The notes under the pieces: model-generated
What the model was told of the DNA's origin: nothing
Databases searched by the model: none
What the model saw: only the letters and a program-made list of their open reading frames with translations
Shown here: positions 41,636 through 49,709 of the stretch, in pieces
Position numbering within the stretch: position 1 is the first letter of the stretch
How the letters are laid out: every line of letters begins with the position of its first letter
Assembly: GCA_913055875.1 (NCBI GenBank)
Contig: CAJXJY010000001.1
Span: 248,001-312,000 of the forward strand
Source: an uncultured Altererythrobacter sp.
GTDB lineage: Bacteria > Pseudomonadota > Alphaproteobacteria > Sphingomonadales > Sphingomonadaceae
DNA: 64,000 nt
Reading direction: 5' to 3'
Made by a program: the position numbers and the translations under genes

Positions 41636-41680
41636 TGTGCAGTGCACACTAGGCGAAAGAGCCGATTGTGCAATGCATCA
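41636..41680. promoter_or_regulatory. Two TGTGCA-R-TGCA sites, candidate PhaR operators
   Basis: TGTGCAGTGCACA (41636-41648) and TTGTGCAATGCATCA (41666-41680) share the core TGCN3GCA, with starts 31 bp apart, about three helical turns. PhaR of PHB-producing alphaproteobacteria binds TGC-rich sites of the form CTGCN3-4GCAG. The sites lie between phaZ and the ABC exporter and could control either or both. Confidence 0.6.
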
Positions 41681-41750
41681 TGGGCGATTCGGTGCCATTT
41701 ATCGGTGCCGCAGGTGGAATTCGCCTACGCGCGTCGCTACCTCAGGCGCC

Positions 41751-43595
41751 ATGGACGTGGACGAAACACCGCCGGACCGGGACGAACCGGCTCGGCCCGG
41801 GCTGTTCGGGCGGCTGCGCAAGCGCGGGGACGGCACCGCGCGCCCGGTGCGCACGCTCGGCCCGCTGCGGATGATCTTCCGCGAGGCGACCAACTATCCG
41901 GCGCAGGTGACGCTGGCGGCGATCGCGCTGCTGGTGACTGCGGCGGTGATGTCGCTGGCGATCCCGACCGCGCTCAAGCTGATCGTCGATCGCGGCTTCG
42001 GCAACGAAGGCGATATCGGGCGCTGGTTCCGCTACCTGCTGCTGCTGGTCGGCGTGCTCGGGCTCGGGACCGCGCTGCGGTTCTATTTCGTCAGCTGGAT
42101 CGGCGAGAGAGTGGTCGCCGATATCCGCAAGAAGGTGCAGGACAATTTGCTGCGCCTGTCTCCCTCCTTCTTCGAGGAGAACAGCCCCAAGGAAATCTCC
42201 AGCCGGATGACCGCCGACACGGCGATCATCGAGCAGGTCGTAGGCACCACGCTATCGGTCGCGATCCGCAACGTGATCATGGGCGTGCTCGGCACCGCCT
42301 ACCTGTTCTGGCTCGTACCCGAACTCGCGCTCAACCTATTCATCGCGATCCCCATCGTGATCGTCCCGATCGCCGTTTTCGGCAGCCGGCTGCGCAATAT
42401 CAGCCGCACCAGCCAGGACCGGGTCGCCGATGTCGGCGCGATGGTGACCGAAGTGCTGTCGGCGATGAAGGTGGTCCAGGCGTTCAATCAGGAACGGCGC
42501 GAGCACACGCGCTTCGGCGACGCGGTCGAACGGACTTTTGCGGTCGCGCGGCGGCGCATCCTGATCCGCGCGGCGATGACCGCGCTGCTGATCACGCTGA
42601 TCTTCGGCGGCATCGTGATCCTGCTGTGGCGCGGCGCGCTGCTGGTGACGAGCGACGTGATCAGCCCGGGGACGATCGTCTCCTTCATCTTCGCCGGGGT
42701 GATCGTCGCGGGCGCGTTCGGCGCGCTGACCGAAGTGTTCGGCGATTTGCTGCGTGGCGCGGGGGCGGCCAGCCGGTTGAACGAGCTGCTCGACGAGAAA
42801 CCCGTCATCACCGCCCCGGCGCGGCCCGAGCGCCTGCCCGATCCGCCGCGCGGCAGCCTGTCGTTCCGCAATGTCACATTCCGTTATCCGACGCGGCTCG
42901 AAACCGCCGCACTGGAGGATTTCAGCCTCGAAATCGAGCCGGGCGAGACGGTCGCGCTGGTCGGCCCCTCGGGCGCGGGCAAGTCGACCGTGTTCCAGCT
43001 CGCCGAACGCTTCTACGATCCGCAAGCGGGCACGATCCGGCTCGACGGGGTGCCGTTGACCAGCGCCGACCCGGCCGAAATCCGCAAGAGGATAGCGCTG
43101 GTGCCGCAGGACGGCGTGCTGTTCAGCGCCGATGCGCGCGACAATCTGCGCTACGGCAATTGGGATGCCTCCGAAGAGGAGATATGGGACGCCGCGCGCG
43201 CGGCCAATGCGGAGGAATTCCTGCACGAACTGCCGCAGGGCCTCGATACCTTCCTCGGCGAGAGCGGCACGCGGCTGTCGGGCGGGCAGCAGCAGCGCAT
43301 CGCGATCGCCCGCGCGCTGCTGCGCGACGCGCCGGTGCTGCTGCTCGACGAGGCCACCAGCGCGCTCGATGCCGAAAGCGAACGGCTGGTGCAGGACGCA
43401 CTCGAGCACCTGATGCAGGACCGCACCACGCTGGTCATCGCCCACCGCCTCGCGACCGTGCGCGCGGCAGACCGGATCGTGGTGATGGAGGGTGGACGGA
43501 TCGTCGAGCAGGGTACGCATGCCGAACTGTCGGGCAGGGGCGGGCTCTACGCGCGCCTCGCCGCGCTGCAATTCGCCGCCGACGAGGCGGCGTAG
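41751..43595 (+). CDS. ABC-type exporter, transmembrane-ATPase fusion (MsbA/BmrA-like)
   Basis: A 614-residue half-transporter. Six membrane helices (about residues 50-330) are followed by an ATPase with Walker A GPSGAGKST, signature LSGGQQQR and Walker B LLLDEATSALD. The MsbA/BmrA-like layout suggests lipid, polymer or drug export. Start is the ATG at 41751, the first giving a plausible N-terminus (MDVDETPPDRDEPARP). It is transcribed away from phaZ. Confidence 0.9.
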   Translation: MDVDETPPDRDEPARPGLFGRLRKRGDGTARPVRTLGPLRMIFREATNYPAQVTLAAIALLVTAAVMSLAIPTALKLIVDRGFGNEGDIGRWFRYLLLLVGVLGLGTALRFYFVSWIGERVVADIRKKVQDNLLRLSPSFFEENSPKEISSRMTADTAIIEQVVGTTLSVAIRNVIMGVLGTAYLFWLVPELALNLFIAIPIVIVPIAVFGSRLRNISRTSQDRVADVGAMVTEVLSAMKVVQAFNQERREHTRFGDAVERTFAVARRRILIRAAMTALLITLIFGGIVILLWRGALLVTSDVISPGTIVSFIFAGVIVAGAFGALTEVFGDLLRGAGAASRLNELLDEKPVITAPARPERLPDPPRGSLSFRNVTFRYPTRLETAALEDFSLEIEPGETVALVGPSGAGKSTVFQLAERFYDPQAGTIRLDGVPLTSADPAEIRKRIALVPQDGVLFSADARDNLRYGNWDASEEEIWDAARAANAEEFLHELPQGLDTFLGESGTRLSGGQQQRIAIARALLRDAPVLLLDEATSALDAESERLVQDALEHLMQDRTTLVIAHRLATVRAADRIVVMEGGRIVEQGTHAELSGRGGLYARLAALQFAADEAA

Positions 43596-43655
43596 TTTGT
43601 TGCGTGCGGTCAGGACCTCCGTTCTGACCTTGCTGTTCCATCCCACGCCCCCACC
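43596..43655. repeat. Composite palindromic repeat, partial copy 3
   Basis: Begins at the ABC exporter's stop codon. It has the D-type leader TTTGTTGCGTGCGG, a hairpin GGTCAGGAC-CTCC-GTTCTGACC (43608-43629; one G-T pair in the stem), and then the left arm of the large inverted repeat (GCTGTTCCATCCCACGCCCC). The right half is absent, so the copy is truncated. Confidence 0.8.
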
Positions 43656-43791
43656 CCTTGCCCGCGGCGGCTATTTTCGACAAAGTTGCAAATGTAACCG
43701 ACCAATGGCGAGCGCTGCGTGCAGACCGCGCCTATGGCGGTGGAGTACTATCGGCCCGTTCCGGGCCGCAATTCCCCGGGGAGCACAATCC

Positions 43792-45912
43792 ATGATCAAG
43801 TCAATTCTCGCCGCCGGCGCCAGCGCGCTGGCTCTCTCGCTCGCCGTTCCCGCAGCGGCGCAGGAGCAGGCCGAACCCGCCACGCCGACCATGAGCTTCG
43901 GCGAATGGGGCGTCGATCCGGCGCTGCTCAGCGACACGATCGATCCGGGCGACGACTTCTTCGCCTACGTCAACCAGGACTGGCTCGATGCCAACCCGCT
44001 GCCGGCGGAATTCAGCCGCTTCGGCGCGTTCAACCTTCTGCGCGAGAAATCGACCAGCGACGTCAAGGCGCTGGTCGACGAACTGGTGGCGAAGGACGGC
44101 AATCTCACGGCGGGCGAGCAGCGCATCGTCGACGCCTACAACGCCTACCATGATACCGCCGCGATCGACGCTGCGGGTCTCGCTCCGGCGCAGCCCTATC
44201 TCGACGCCATCGATGGGGCCGATACGCTCGCCGAGCTGGTCACGCTGTGGTCGACGCCCGGCTATCCCTCGCCGCTCGGCGGGTTCGTCACCGTCGACCA
44301 GAAGGAACCCGACCGCTATTCGGTCTATGTCGGTTCGGGCGGGCTCGGCCTGCCCGACCGCGACTATTATCTCGACGAGAGCGAGAAGGGCCGCGAGATC
44401 CAGGCGAAATATCGCGAATATCTGACCTTCCTGCTCGGCGAAGCAGGCTACGACGATCCCGCCGCGAGCGCGCAGGCGGTGTACGATTTCGAGGATTCGA
44501 TCGCGCGCAAGATCAGCTGGGATCGCGCCACGCGGCGCAATCGCGACCTGACCTACAATCGCGTCTCTCCCGAGGAACTCGGCGATCTCGCCGGCGCCTT
44601 CCCGCTCGCCGCGATGCTGACCAGGAGCGGTTTCGGCGAGACCGACCGCTTCATCGTGTTCGACCTCCCGCCGAGCGCCGCGGAAGCGGAGCAGCTCGGC
44701 CTGACCGAAGACACGCTGGCCAAGATCGGCACCGGCACGCCGGGCATGTTCGCGCTGCTCGCCGAAACGCCGATGGAGGTGCTGCAGGCGTGGACGGTCA
44801 AGGAGTTCCTCGAGAACAACGCCTCGGTCCTGCCGACGCGCTTCGACGAAGCCGATTTCGCCTTTTACGGCCGGACGCTGACCGGCACGCCCGAGCAGCG
44901 CCCGCGCTGGAAGCGCGCGATCGCCGAGACCGAGGGCCATCTCGGCGAAGTGCTCGGCAAGTCCTATGTCGAACGCTACTTCCCGGCCGAGAACAAGGCG
45001 GCGATGGAAGAGCTGGTCGCCAATTTGCGCAAGGCGGTGGCCGAGAGCATCGACGAGATCGAGTGGATGGGTGAGGCGACCAAGCAGGAAGCGATGGCCA
45101 AGCTCGACAGCTTCGATCCGAAGATCGGCTATCGCGACAATCTCGAGACCTATCCGGGCCTCGCCATCACCGCCGACGATCCGCTCGCCAACCGCATGGC
45201 TTCGGCGCGGTGGCAATGGCAGGACAACATCTCCAAGCTCGGCCAGCCGATCGACCGCACCGAATGGGGCATGCTCCCGCAGACGGTGAACGCCTATTAC
45301 AACTCGACCAAGAACGAGATCGTGTTCCCGGCGGCGATCCTGCAGCAGCCCTTCTTCGGCATCACTGCCGATCCGGCGGTCAATTACGGCGCCATCGGCG
45401 GGGTGATCGGGCACGAGATCGGCCACGGTTTCGACGACCAGGGTTCGAAATCGGACGGCACCGGCATGCTGCGCAACTGGTGGACCGATGCCGACCGCGC
45501 CGCCTTCGAGGAGCGGACCGATACCCTAGTCGCGCAATACGATGCCTTCTGCCCGCTCGACGACGGCGAGACCTGCGTCAACGGGCGGCTGACGCTGGGC
45601 GAAAATATCGGCGATCTCGGCGGGCTCAGCCTCGCCTACCGCGCCTACCAGCTGCATCTCGACGGCAAGGAAGCGCCGGTGATCGACGGGCTGACCGGCG
45701 ACCAGCGCTTCTTCCTCGCTTGGGCGCAGGTGTGGCGTTCGGCGCAGCGCGAGGAAAATTACCGCCAGCGCCTGCGCACCGATCCGCACAGCCCCGAGGA
45801 ATACCGCGTCAACGGCGTGGTACGCAATATCGATGCGTGGTACGACGCCTTCGACGTGACGCCCGACGACGATCTCTACCTGCCGCCGGAGGAGCGCGTC
45901 TCGATCTGGTAG
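43792..45912 (+). CDS. M13 family zinc metallopeptidase (neprilysin-like)
   Basis: A 706-residue secreted peptidase with a signal peptide (SALALSLAVPAAAQ). Its zinc site HEIGH is at residues 541-545 (GGVIGHEIGHGFDDQG), with the third ligand Glu in GENIGDLGG. The C-terminal VNGVVRNIDAWYDAFDV is typical of M13. It is a periplasmic oligopeptidase, PepO-like. No partner gene is obvious; the stop is followed directly by a composite repeat. Confidence 0.93.
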   Translation: MIKSILAAGASALALSLAVPAAAQEQAEPATPTMSFGEWGVDPALLSDTIDPGDDFFAYVNQDWLDANPLPAEFSRFGAFNLLREKSTSDVKALVDELVAKDGNLTAGEQRIVDAYNAYHDTAAIDAAGLAPAQPYLDAIDGADTLAELVTLWSTPGYPSPLGGFVTVDQKEPDRYSVYVGSGGLGLPDRDYYLDESEKGREIQAKYREYLTFLLGEAGYDDPAASAQAVYDFEDSIARKISWDRATRRNRDLTYNRVSPEELGDLAGAFPLAAMLTRSGFGETDRFIVFDLPPSAAEAEQLGLTEDTLAKIGTGTPGMFALLAETPMEVLQAWTVKEFLENNASVLPTRFDEADFAFYGRTLTGTPEQRPRWKRAIAETEGHLGEVLGKSYVERYFPAENKAAMEELVANLRKAVAESIDEIEWMGEATKQEAMAKLDSFDPKIGYRDNLETYPGLAITADDPLANRMASARWQWQDNISKLGQPIDRTEWGMLPQTVNAYYNSTKNEIVFPAAILQQPFFGITADPAVNYGAIGGVIGHEIGHGFDDQGSKSDGTGMLRNWWTDADRAAFEERTDTLVAQYDAFCPLDDGETCVNGRLTLGENIGDLGGLSLAYRAYQLHLDGKEAPVIDGLTGDQRFFLAWAQVWRSAQREENYRQRLRTDPHSPEEYRVNGVVRNIDAWYDAFDVTPDDDLYLPPEERVSIW

Positions 45913-46180
45913 GGAGTCTTGTTTTTGCGCACCCGCCTCCGCGGGTGCGTCCTCGGCGCTATTCCTTCGCTTCGCTCCGGGCGCCTGCGCGCGGGCGGTC
46001 GCCCTTGCGGTCGGCTGGTCGCCGACCGAAACATTCCAGGCCTCTCGGTTTCGTCCCGGGTCCTGGTCGCGGCAGCCATAGGCCCAAGGGGCCGCCCGCA
46101 GCGACCGAAGGGAGCGAGGATAGCCTAAGGGCCCGGACGGGCCCGCGCCGGCGCCTGAGGCTAAACAAACAATTGACTTG
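45913..46180. repeat. Composite repeat with D hairpin and further palindromes (copy 4)
   Basis: Begins right after the M13 stop with GGGAGTCTTG, then a perfect 9-bp hairpin with loop CTCC (45928-45949). It continues with GC-rich palindromic pieces (GGCCC-AA-GGGGCC; GGGCCC-GGAC-GGGCCC). Only the leader and hairpin match the other copies. The rest is a different composite. No gene is seen. Confidence 0.7.
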
Positions 46181-46209
46181 GCGCGGACGCGCGCCAAGGA
46201 GCGCCCACC

Positions 46210-47004
46210 ATGACGCTTCTCCAGCAACTCATCATCGCGATCGTCCAGGGGATCACCGAGTTCCTGCCGATATCCTCGTCCGGACACCTGATCCTGATTC
46301 CGCATCTGACCGACTTCCCCGACCAGGGGCCGCTGATCGATGTCGCGGTGCATATCGGCTCGCTGCTCGCGATCATCCTCTATTTCCGCAAGGACGTGGC
46401 GGGGCTCGCACGCGGCGGTTTCGCCAGCGTGGGGCTCGGCAAGGATCCCGACCAGCGGCGGCTGTTCTGGCTGATCGTGATCGGCACCATTCCCGCAGTG
46501 GCACTCGGCCTGTTCCTCAAGCTCGGCGGCTATCTCGAGAGCTTCCGCACCACCGATCTCGTCGCGATCAATCTGATCGTCTACGGACTGCTGCTCGGCG
46601 CGGCGGACCGCTGGGGGAGGCAGACCAAGGCCTACGAGAACATGACCTTGCGCGACGCGATCCTGGTCGGTCTCGCGCAGGCGATGGCGCTGATTCCCGG
46701 CACCAGCCGCTCGGGCGCGACCATGACCATGGCGCGCGCGCTCGGCTACGAACGCGTGCAGGCGGCGCGCTTCTCCTTCCTCCTCGCGATTCCGGCGGTG
46801 GCCGGCGCCGGCCTGCTGGCCGCGCTCGACCTCGCCGAGGCCTCGGCGCAGATGCAGTGGGACGCGATCGTCACGGGCGTCTTCACTTTCGTCGCCGCGC
46901 TGGCGACGATGGCGTTCCTGATGAATTTCCTGCGCAAGGCCTCGATGCTGGTGTTCGTGATCTATCGCGTGGCGCTCGGCTGCGCGCTGCTGGCGCTGTT
47001 CTGA
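46210..47004 (+). CDS. uppP: Undecaprenyl-diphosphatase
   Basis: UppP (BacA) recycles the lipid carrier for peptidoglycan and surface polysaccharides and gives bacitracin resistance. The 264-residue membrane protein has the signatures ITEFLPISSSGHL and LIPGTSRSGATM, with about eight helices. Start ATG 46210 follows AAGGAG. It is probably monocistronic; the next gene begins 96 bp on. Confidence 0.95.
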   Translation: MTLLQQLIIAIVQGITEFLPISSSGHLILIPHLTDFPDQGPLIDVAVHIGSLLAIILYFRKDVAGLARGGFASVGLGKDPDQRRLFWLIVIGTIPAVALGLFLKLGGYLESFRTTDLVAINLIVYGLLLGAADRWGRQTKAYENMTLRDAILVGLAQAMALIPGTSRSGATMTMARALGYERVQAARFSFLLAIPAVAGAGLLAALDLAEASAQMQWDAIVTGVFTFVAALATMAFLMNFLRKASMLVFVIYRVALGCALLALF

Positions 47005-47100
47005 CCGGCTCCGGGACACTGCCCGAATTTCGTCGCATTTCTCGGAACGATATCCCAACCCCCGGATTATTGGGCTGGAAAGAGATTTGGATTCGATAAC

Positions 47101-47361
47101 ATGGGCTTGATCATTCTGTTCGCCGTAGGAGGCATCATCGGCTGGCTGGCATCGATCGTGCTGCGCCGCGAGGATACGCGCGACATCCTGCACAACATCG
47201 CTGCGGGTGTGGCCGGTTCGGTCGTCGGCGGTGCGCTCACGAGCAGCGTGTCGGTGCTCGGCGGGCTCAGCGCGACTGCATTGCTGGTCGCTTTCGCCGC
47301 GGGTGCATTGGCGGTCGCGGCCTACAACCTGTTTCGTCATGGAGCGCTCGCCAGCTCCTGA
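47101..47361 (+). CDS. GlsB/YeaQ/YmgE-family membrane protein
   Basis: An 86-residue protein with three membrane helices, beginning MGLIILFAVGGIIGWLASIVL, the typical start of the transglycosylase-associated GlsB/YeaQ family. It is often induced by envelope or osmotic stress. The exact role is uncertain. It stands alone between uppP and the acidic lipoprotein. Confidence 0.85.
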   Translation: MGLIILFAVGGIIGWLASIVLRREDTRDILHNIAAGVAGSVVGGALTSSVSVLGGLSATALLVAFAAGALAVAAYNLFRHGALASS

Positions 47362-47433
47362 TTCGAATGTTATTTACCGCGGAGGGGCTGGCGGGCTATG
47401 CTCTCCCTCCCAGACTCAAAAGGGGAAGACTCA

Positions 47434-47682
47434 ATGAAAAAGATTGTTTTTGCATCGGTTGCCGCTCTCGGCCTCTCCGTCGCCGCCTGTGACAGCGCGG
47501 CCGAGAACGAGATGGAAGATCAGGCCGAAGAAATGGAAGATGCGGCTGACGCCGAAATCGACGCCATGGAAGATTCGGGTGCGATCACCGACGATCAGGC
47601 CGATACCATGGAAGACAACGTGGACGCGCAGGCCGAAGCGATGGAAGAAGAAGCGGACACGATGGACGCCGATCCTTCCTGA
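47434..47682 (+). CDS. Small acidic putative lipoprotein
   Basis: An 82-residue product with a lipobox signal (SVAACDSA) and a mature part almost entirely Asp/Glu, Ala and Met, with repeats of (D/E)xMED. Probably helical and membrane-attached. The ATG at 47434 follows AGGGGAAGA. Two other small acidic lipoproteins lie at 54538 and 54869. Function unknown. Confidence 0.65.
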   Translation: MKKIVFASVAALGLSVAACDSAAENEMEDQAEEMEDAADAEIDAMEDSGAITDDQADTMEDNVDAQAEAMEEEADTMDADPS

Positions 47683-47705
47683 GCTTTCAGCTTGGCAAGT
47701 TCGAG

Positions 47706-47739
47706 AACCGGCGCCGAAGCGATTCGGCGCCGGTTTTTT
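47706..47739 (+). terminator. Rho-independent terminator
   Basis: AACCGGCGCCGAA (47706-47718) and TTCGGCGCCGGTT (47723-47735) form a perfect 13-bp stem around GCGA, followed by TTTT. It ends the acidic lipoprotein transcript. Confidence 0.9.
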
Positions 47740-47756
47740 ATGTGGGGTGGGTTTTG

Positions 47757-47930
47757 TTTTCCGGCGGTGACGTGACCTGTTGCTGCTTGGCAAGTGTCGG
47801 CCCGCCGGGGCTGTTCCATCCCACGCCCCCACCCGGCCACCCATAGGCTACTATCGTCGGGGTGGCCGGGTGGGGGCGTGGGATGGAACAGCAAGGGGCG
47901 CACGGAGGTGCGACCCGCACGCAGCAAATA
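47757..47930. repeat. Composite palindromic repeat, copy 5
   Basis: Lies between the small lipoprotein and phhA. It contains end module A (47757-47806), a perfect inverted repeat with 32-nt arms (47810-47841 and 47861-47892) and 19-nt spacer, then an inverted hairpin with loop GGAG (47895-47916) and the D-type leader in reverse. Compared with copy 1, the outer arm positions differ but remain fully paired. Confidence 0.9.
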
Positions 47931-47934
47931 CCCC

Positions 47935-48888
47935 CTAAACCGGCGCCGCTCCGCTGCCGCGGCCGCCGCGCAGGGTGTATTCGAGCGTGCCGCGATTGAC
48001 CACGTAGTCGACGTCGATCACCGCGGTGTTGGCGTAGGTGAAGCCGGCGCCGAGGCTCTTGTAGAGCTTGTCGAAATCGCGCTCGACCGTCTGGTGGTAG
48101 AGATCCTCGAAGCTGTCGATTACGAAATAGGTCGGCTGCAGATCGCTGATCACGTAGTCGGTGCGCATCACCCGGTCGACATTGAGCATGATCCGGTTGG
48201 GGCTGTCGGCCTCGACCGCGTAGACCACCTCGGTCGGCCCCGACAGGATGCCCGCGCCATAGGCGCGGATATCGCCGGGCTGTTCCTCGATCAGTCCGAA
48301 CTCGACCGTGTACCAGTAGAGCGCGCCGAGCGATTTCAACCGGTTGTAGCGCATCGCCTTCCACCCGGCGCGGCCGTATTCTTGCATGTAGTCGGCAAAG
48401 ACCGGGTCGGTCAGCATCGGGACGTGGCCGAACACGTCGTGGAAGACGTCGGGTTCCTGGATGTAGTCGAACGTCTCGCGCGTGCGGATGAAATTGCCCG
48501 CCGGAAAACGGCGATTGGCGAGGTGCCAGAAGAACACGTGATCGGGGATCAGCATCGGTACCGGCACCACGCTCCACCCGGTCAGCTTCCCCAAGCCCTC
48601 CGACAGCTCGCCGAAATCGGGCACGCCGCCTTGGCCCAGGTCGAGCTTGTCGAGCCCTTCCATGAAGGCGCTCGCCGCGCGCCCGGGCAGCACCTCCATC
48701 TGGCGCGCGAACAGATCGTTCCAGATCGCATCGTCGTCCGAATCGTATTCGGTCTGTTTCGGCTCGAGCCAGTCCTCGCCGACATGGGCGGGTCTTTTCA
48801 GCGGCGCGGTGAAGACATCCGCGGGCATTTCGGGAAGACGGGTAAAGTCCTGTTCGGGTTCTGCTACAGTGGCCATAACTGGTTTCAT
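47935..48888 (-). CDS. phhA: Phenylalanine-4-hydroxylase
   Basis: PhhA turns phenylalanine to tyrosine with tetrahydropterin and iron. The 317-residue protein has the iron ligands His150, His155 (HDVFGHVP) and Glu196 (YWYTVEFGL), plus the family's GAGILSGPTEVVYAV. Length is at the longer end for bacterial enzymes because of an N-terminal extension. The start at 48888 is only 41 bp from the divergent ppk2 start. No ribosome site is obvious; ATG 48876 is an alternative. Confidence 0.93.
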   Translation of the reverse strand: MKPVMATVAEPEQDFTRLPEMPADVFTAPLKRPAHVGEDWLEPKQTEYDSDDDAIWNDLFARQMEVLPGRAASAFMEGLDKLDLGQGGVPDFGELSEGLGKLTGWSVVPVPMLIPDHVFFWHLANRRFPAGNFIRTRETFDYIQEPDVFHDVFGHVPMLTDPVFADYMQEYGRAGWKAMRYNRLKSLGALYWYTVEFGLIEEQPGDIRAYGAGILSGPTEVVYAVEADSPNRIMLNVDRVMRTDYVISDLQPTYFVIDSFEDLYHQTVERDFDKLYKSLGAGFTYANTAVIDVDYVVNRGTLEYTLRGGRGSGAAPV

Positions 48889-48929
48889 TCAATACCATTT
48901 CGCGCGGGTTCGCACAAATGGAGGTGGGC

Positions 48930-49709
48930 GTGGCGAAACTGAAGCGCAAGCAATACGAAAAACTGCTCGATCCGATGGAGCGCGAGCTGGTTTCGGTGGC
49001 GCGCTGGGCGCGGGTCACCGGGCAGCGCATCTGCGTGCTGTTCGAGGGCCGCGACACCGCGGGCAAGGGCGGCGCGATCGGCGCGGTGCGCGGCCCGCTC
49101 AACCCGCGCCAGTGCCGCGTGGTCGCACTGCCCAAGCCGACCGAGACCGAGCGCACGCAGTGGTATTTCCAGCGCTACGTGCCCCATCTGCCCGCGGCGG
49201 GCGAGATCGTGCTGTTCGACCGCAGCTGGTACAACCGCGCGGGGGTGGAGAAGGTGATGGGCTTCGCCAGCGAGGCTCAGGTGGCGAGCTTCCTCGAGGA
49301 AGCGCCGCGGTTCGAGCGGATGCTGGTCGACGACGGGATCCTGCTGTTCAAATACTGGCTGACCACCGATCAGGCGCAGCAGGAGGAACGGCTCGCCGAG
49401 CGGCTGGAGGACCCGCTCAAGCGCTGGAAGCTGTCGCCGATCGACCTCGCCGCGCGCGAGAAATACCAGGTCTATACCGAGGCGCGCACCGCGATGCTGC
49501 GCGCGACACATACCGATCACGCGCCGTGGACGCTGGTCGATTTCAACGACCAGAAGCGCGGACGGCTTACGCTGGTGCGCGACCTGCTCGACCGGCTGCC
49601 CGACATGCAAGTCGAGCCCGAGCCGCTCGACTTCCCGCCGCTCGGACATGCGCCGCTGGAGGAGGCTTACCCGGTGATCGAGCCGTTACCCGGCTTTCCC
49701 CTCGACTAG
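48930..49709 (+). CDS. ppk2: Polyphosphate kinase 2
   Basis: PPK2 enzymes move phosphate between polyphosphate and nucleotides. The 259-residue protein (from the GTG at 48930) has the Walker A FEGRDTAGKGG and the lid FDRSWYNRAGVEKVMGF, both standard. The GTG is chosen over the ATG at 48918 because GGAGGT precedes it and the family starts at about (M)xKLKRKxYE. Its stop and that of the convergent hydratase share one CTAG. Confidence 0.93.
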   Translation: MAKLKRKQYEKLLDPMERELVSVARWARVTGQRICVLFEGRDTAGKGGAIGAVRGPLNPRQCRVVALPKPTETERTQWYFQRYVPHLPAAGEIVLFDRSWYNRAGVEKVMGFASEAQVASFLEEAPRFERMLVDDGILLFKYWLTTDQAQQEERLAERLEDPLKRWKLSPIDLAAREKYQVYTEARTAMLRATHTDHAPWTLVDFNDQKRGRLTLVRDLLDRLPDMQVEPEPLDFPPLGHAPLEEAYPVIEPLPGFPLD

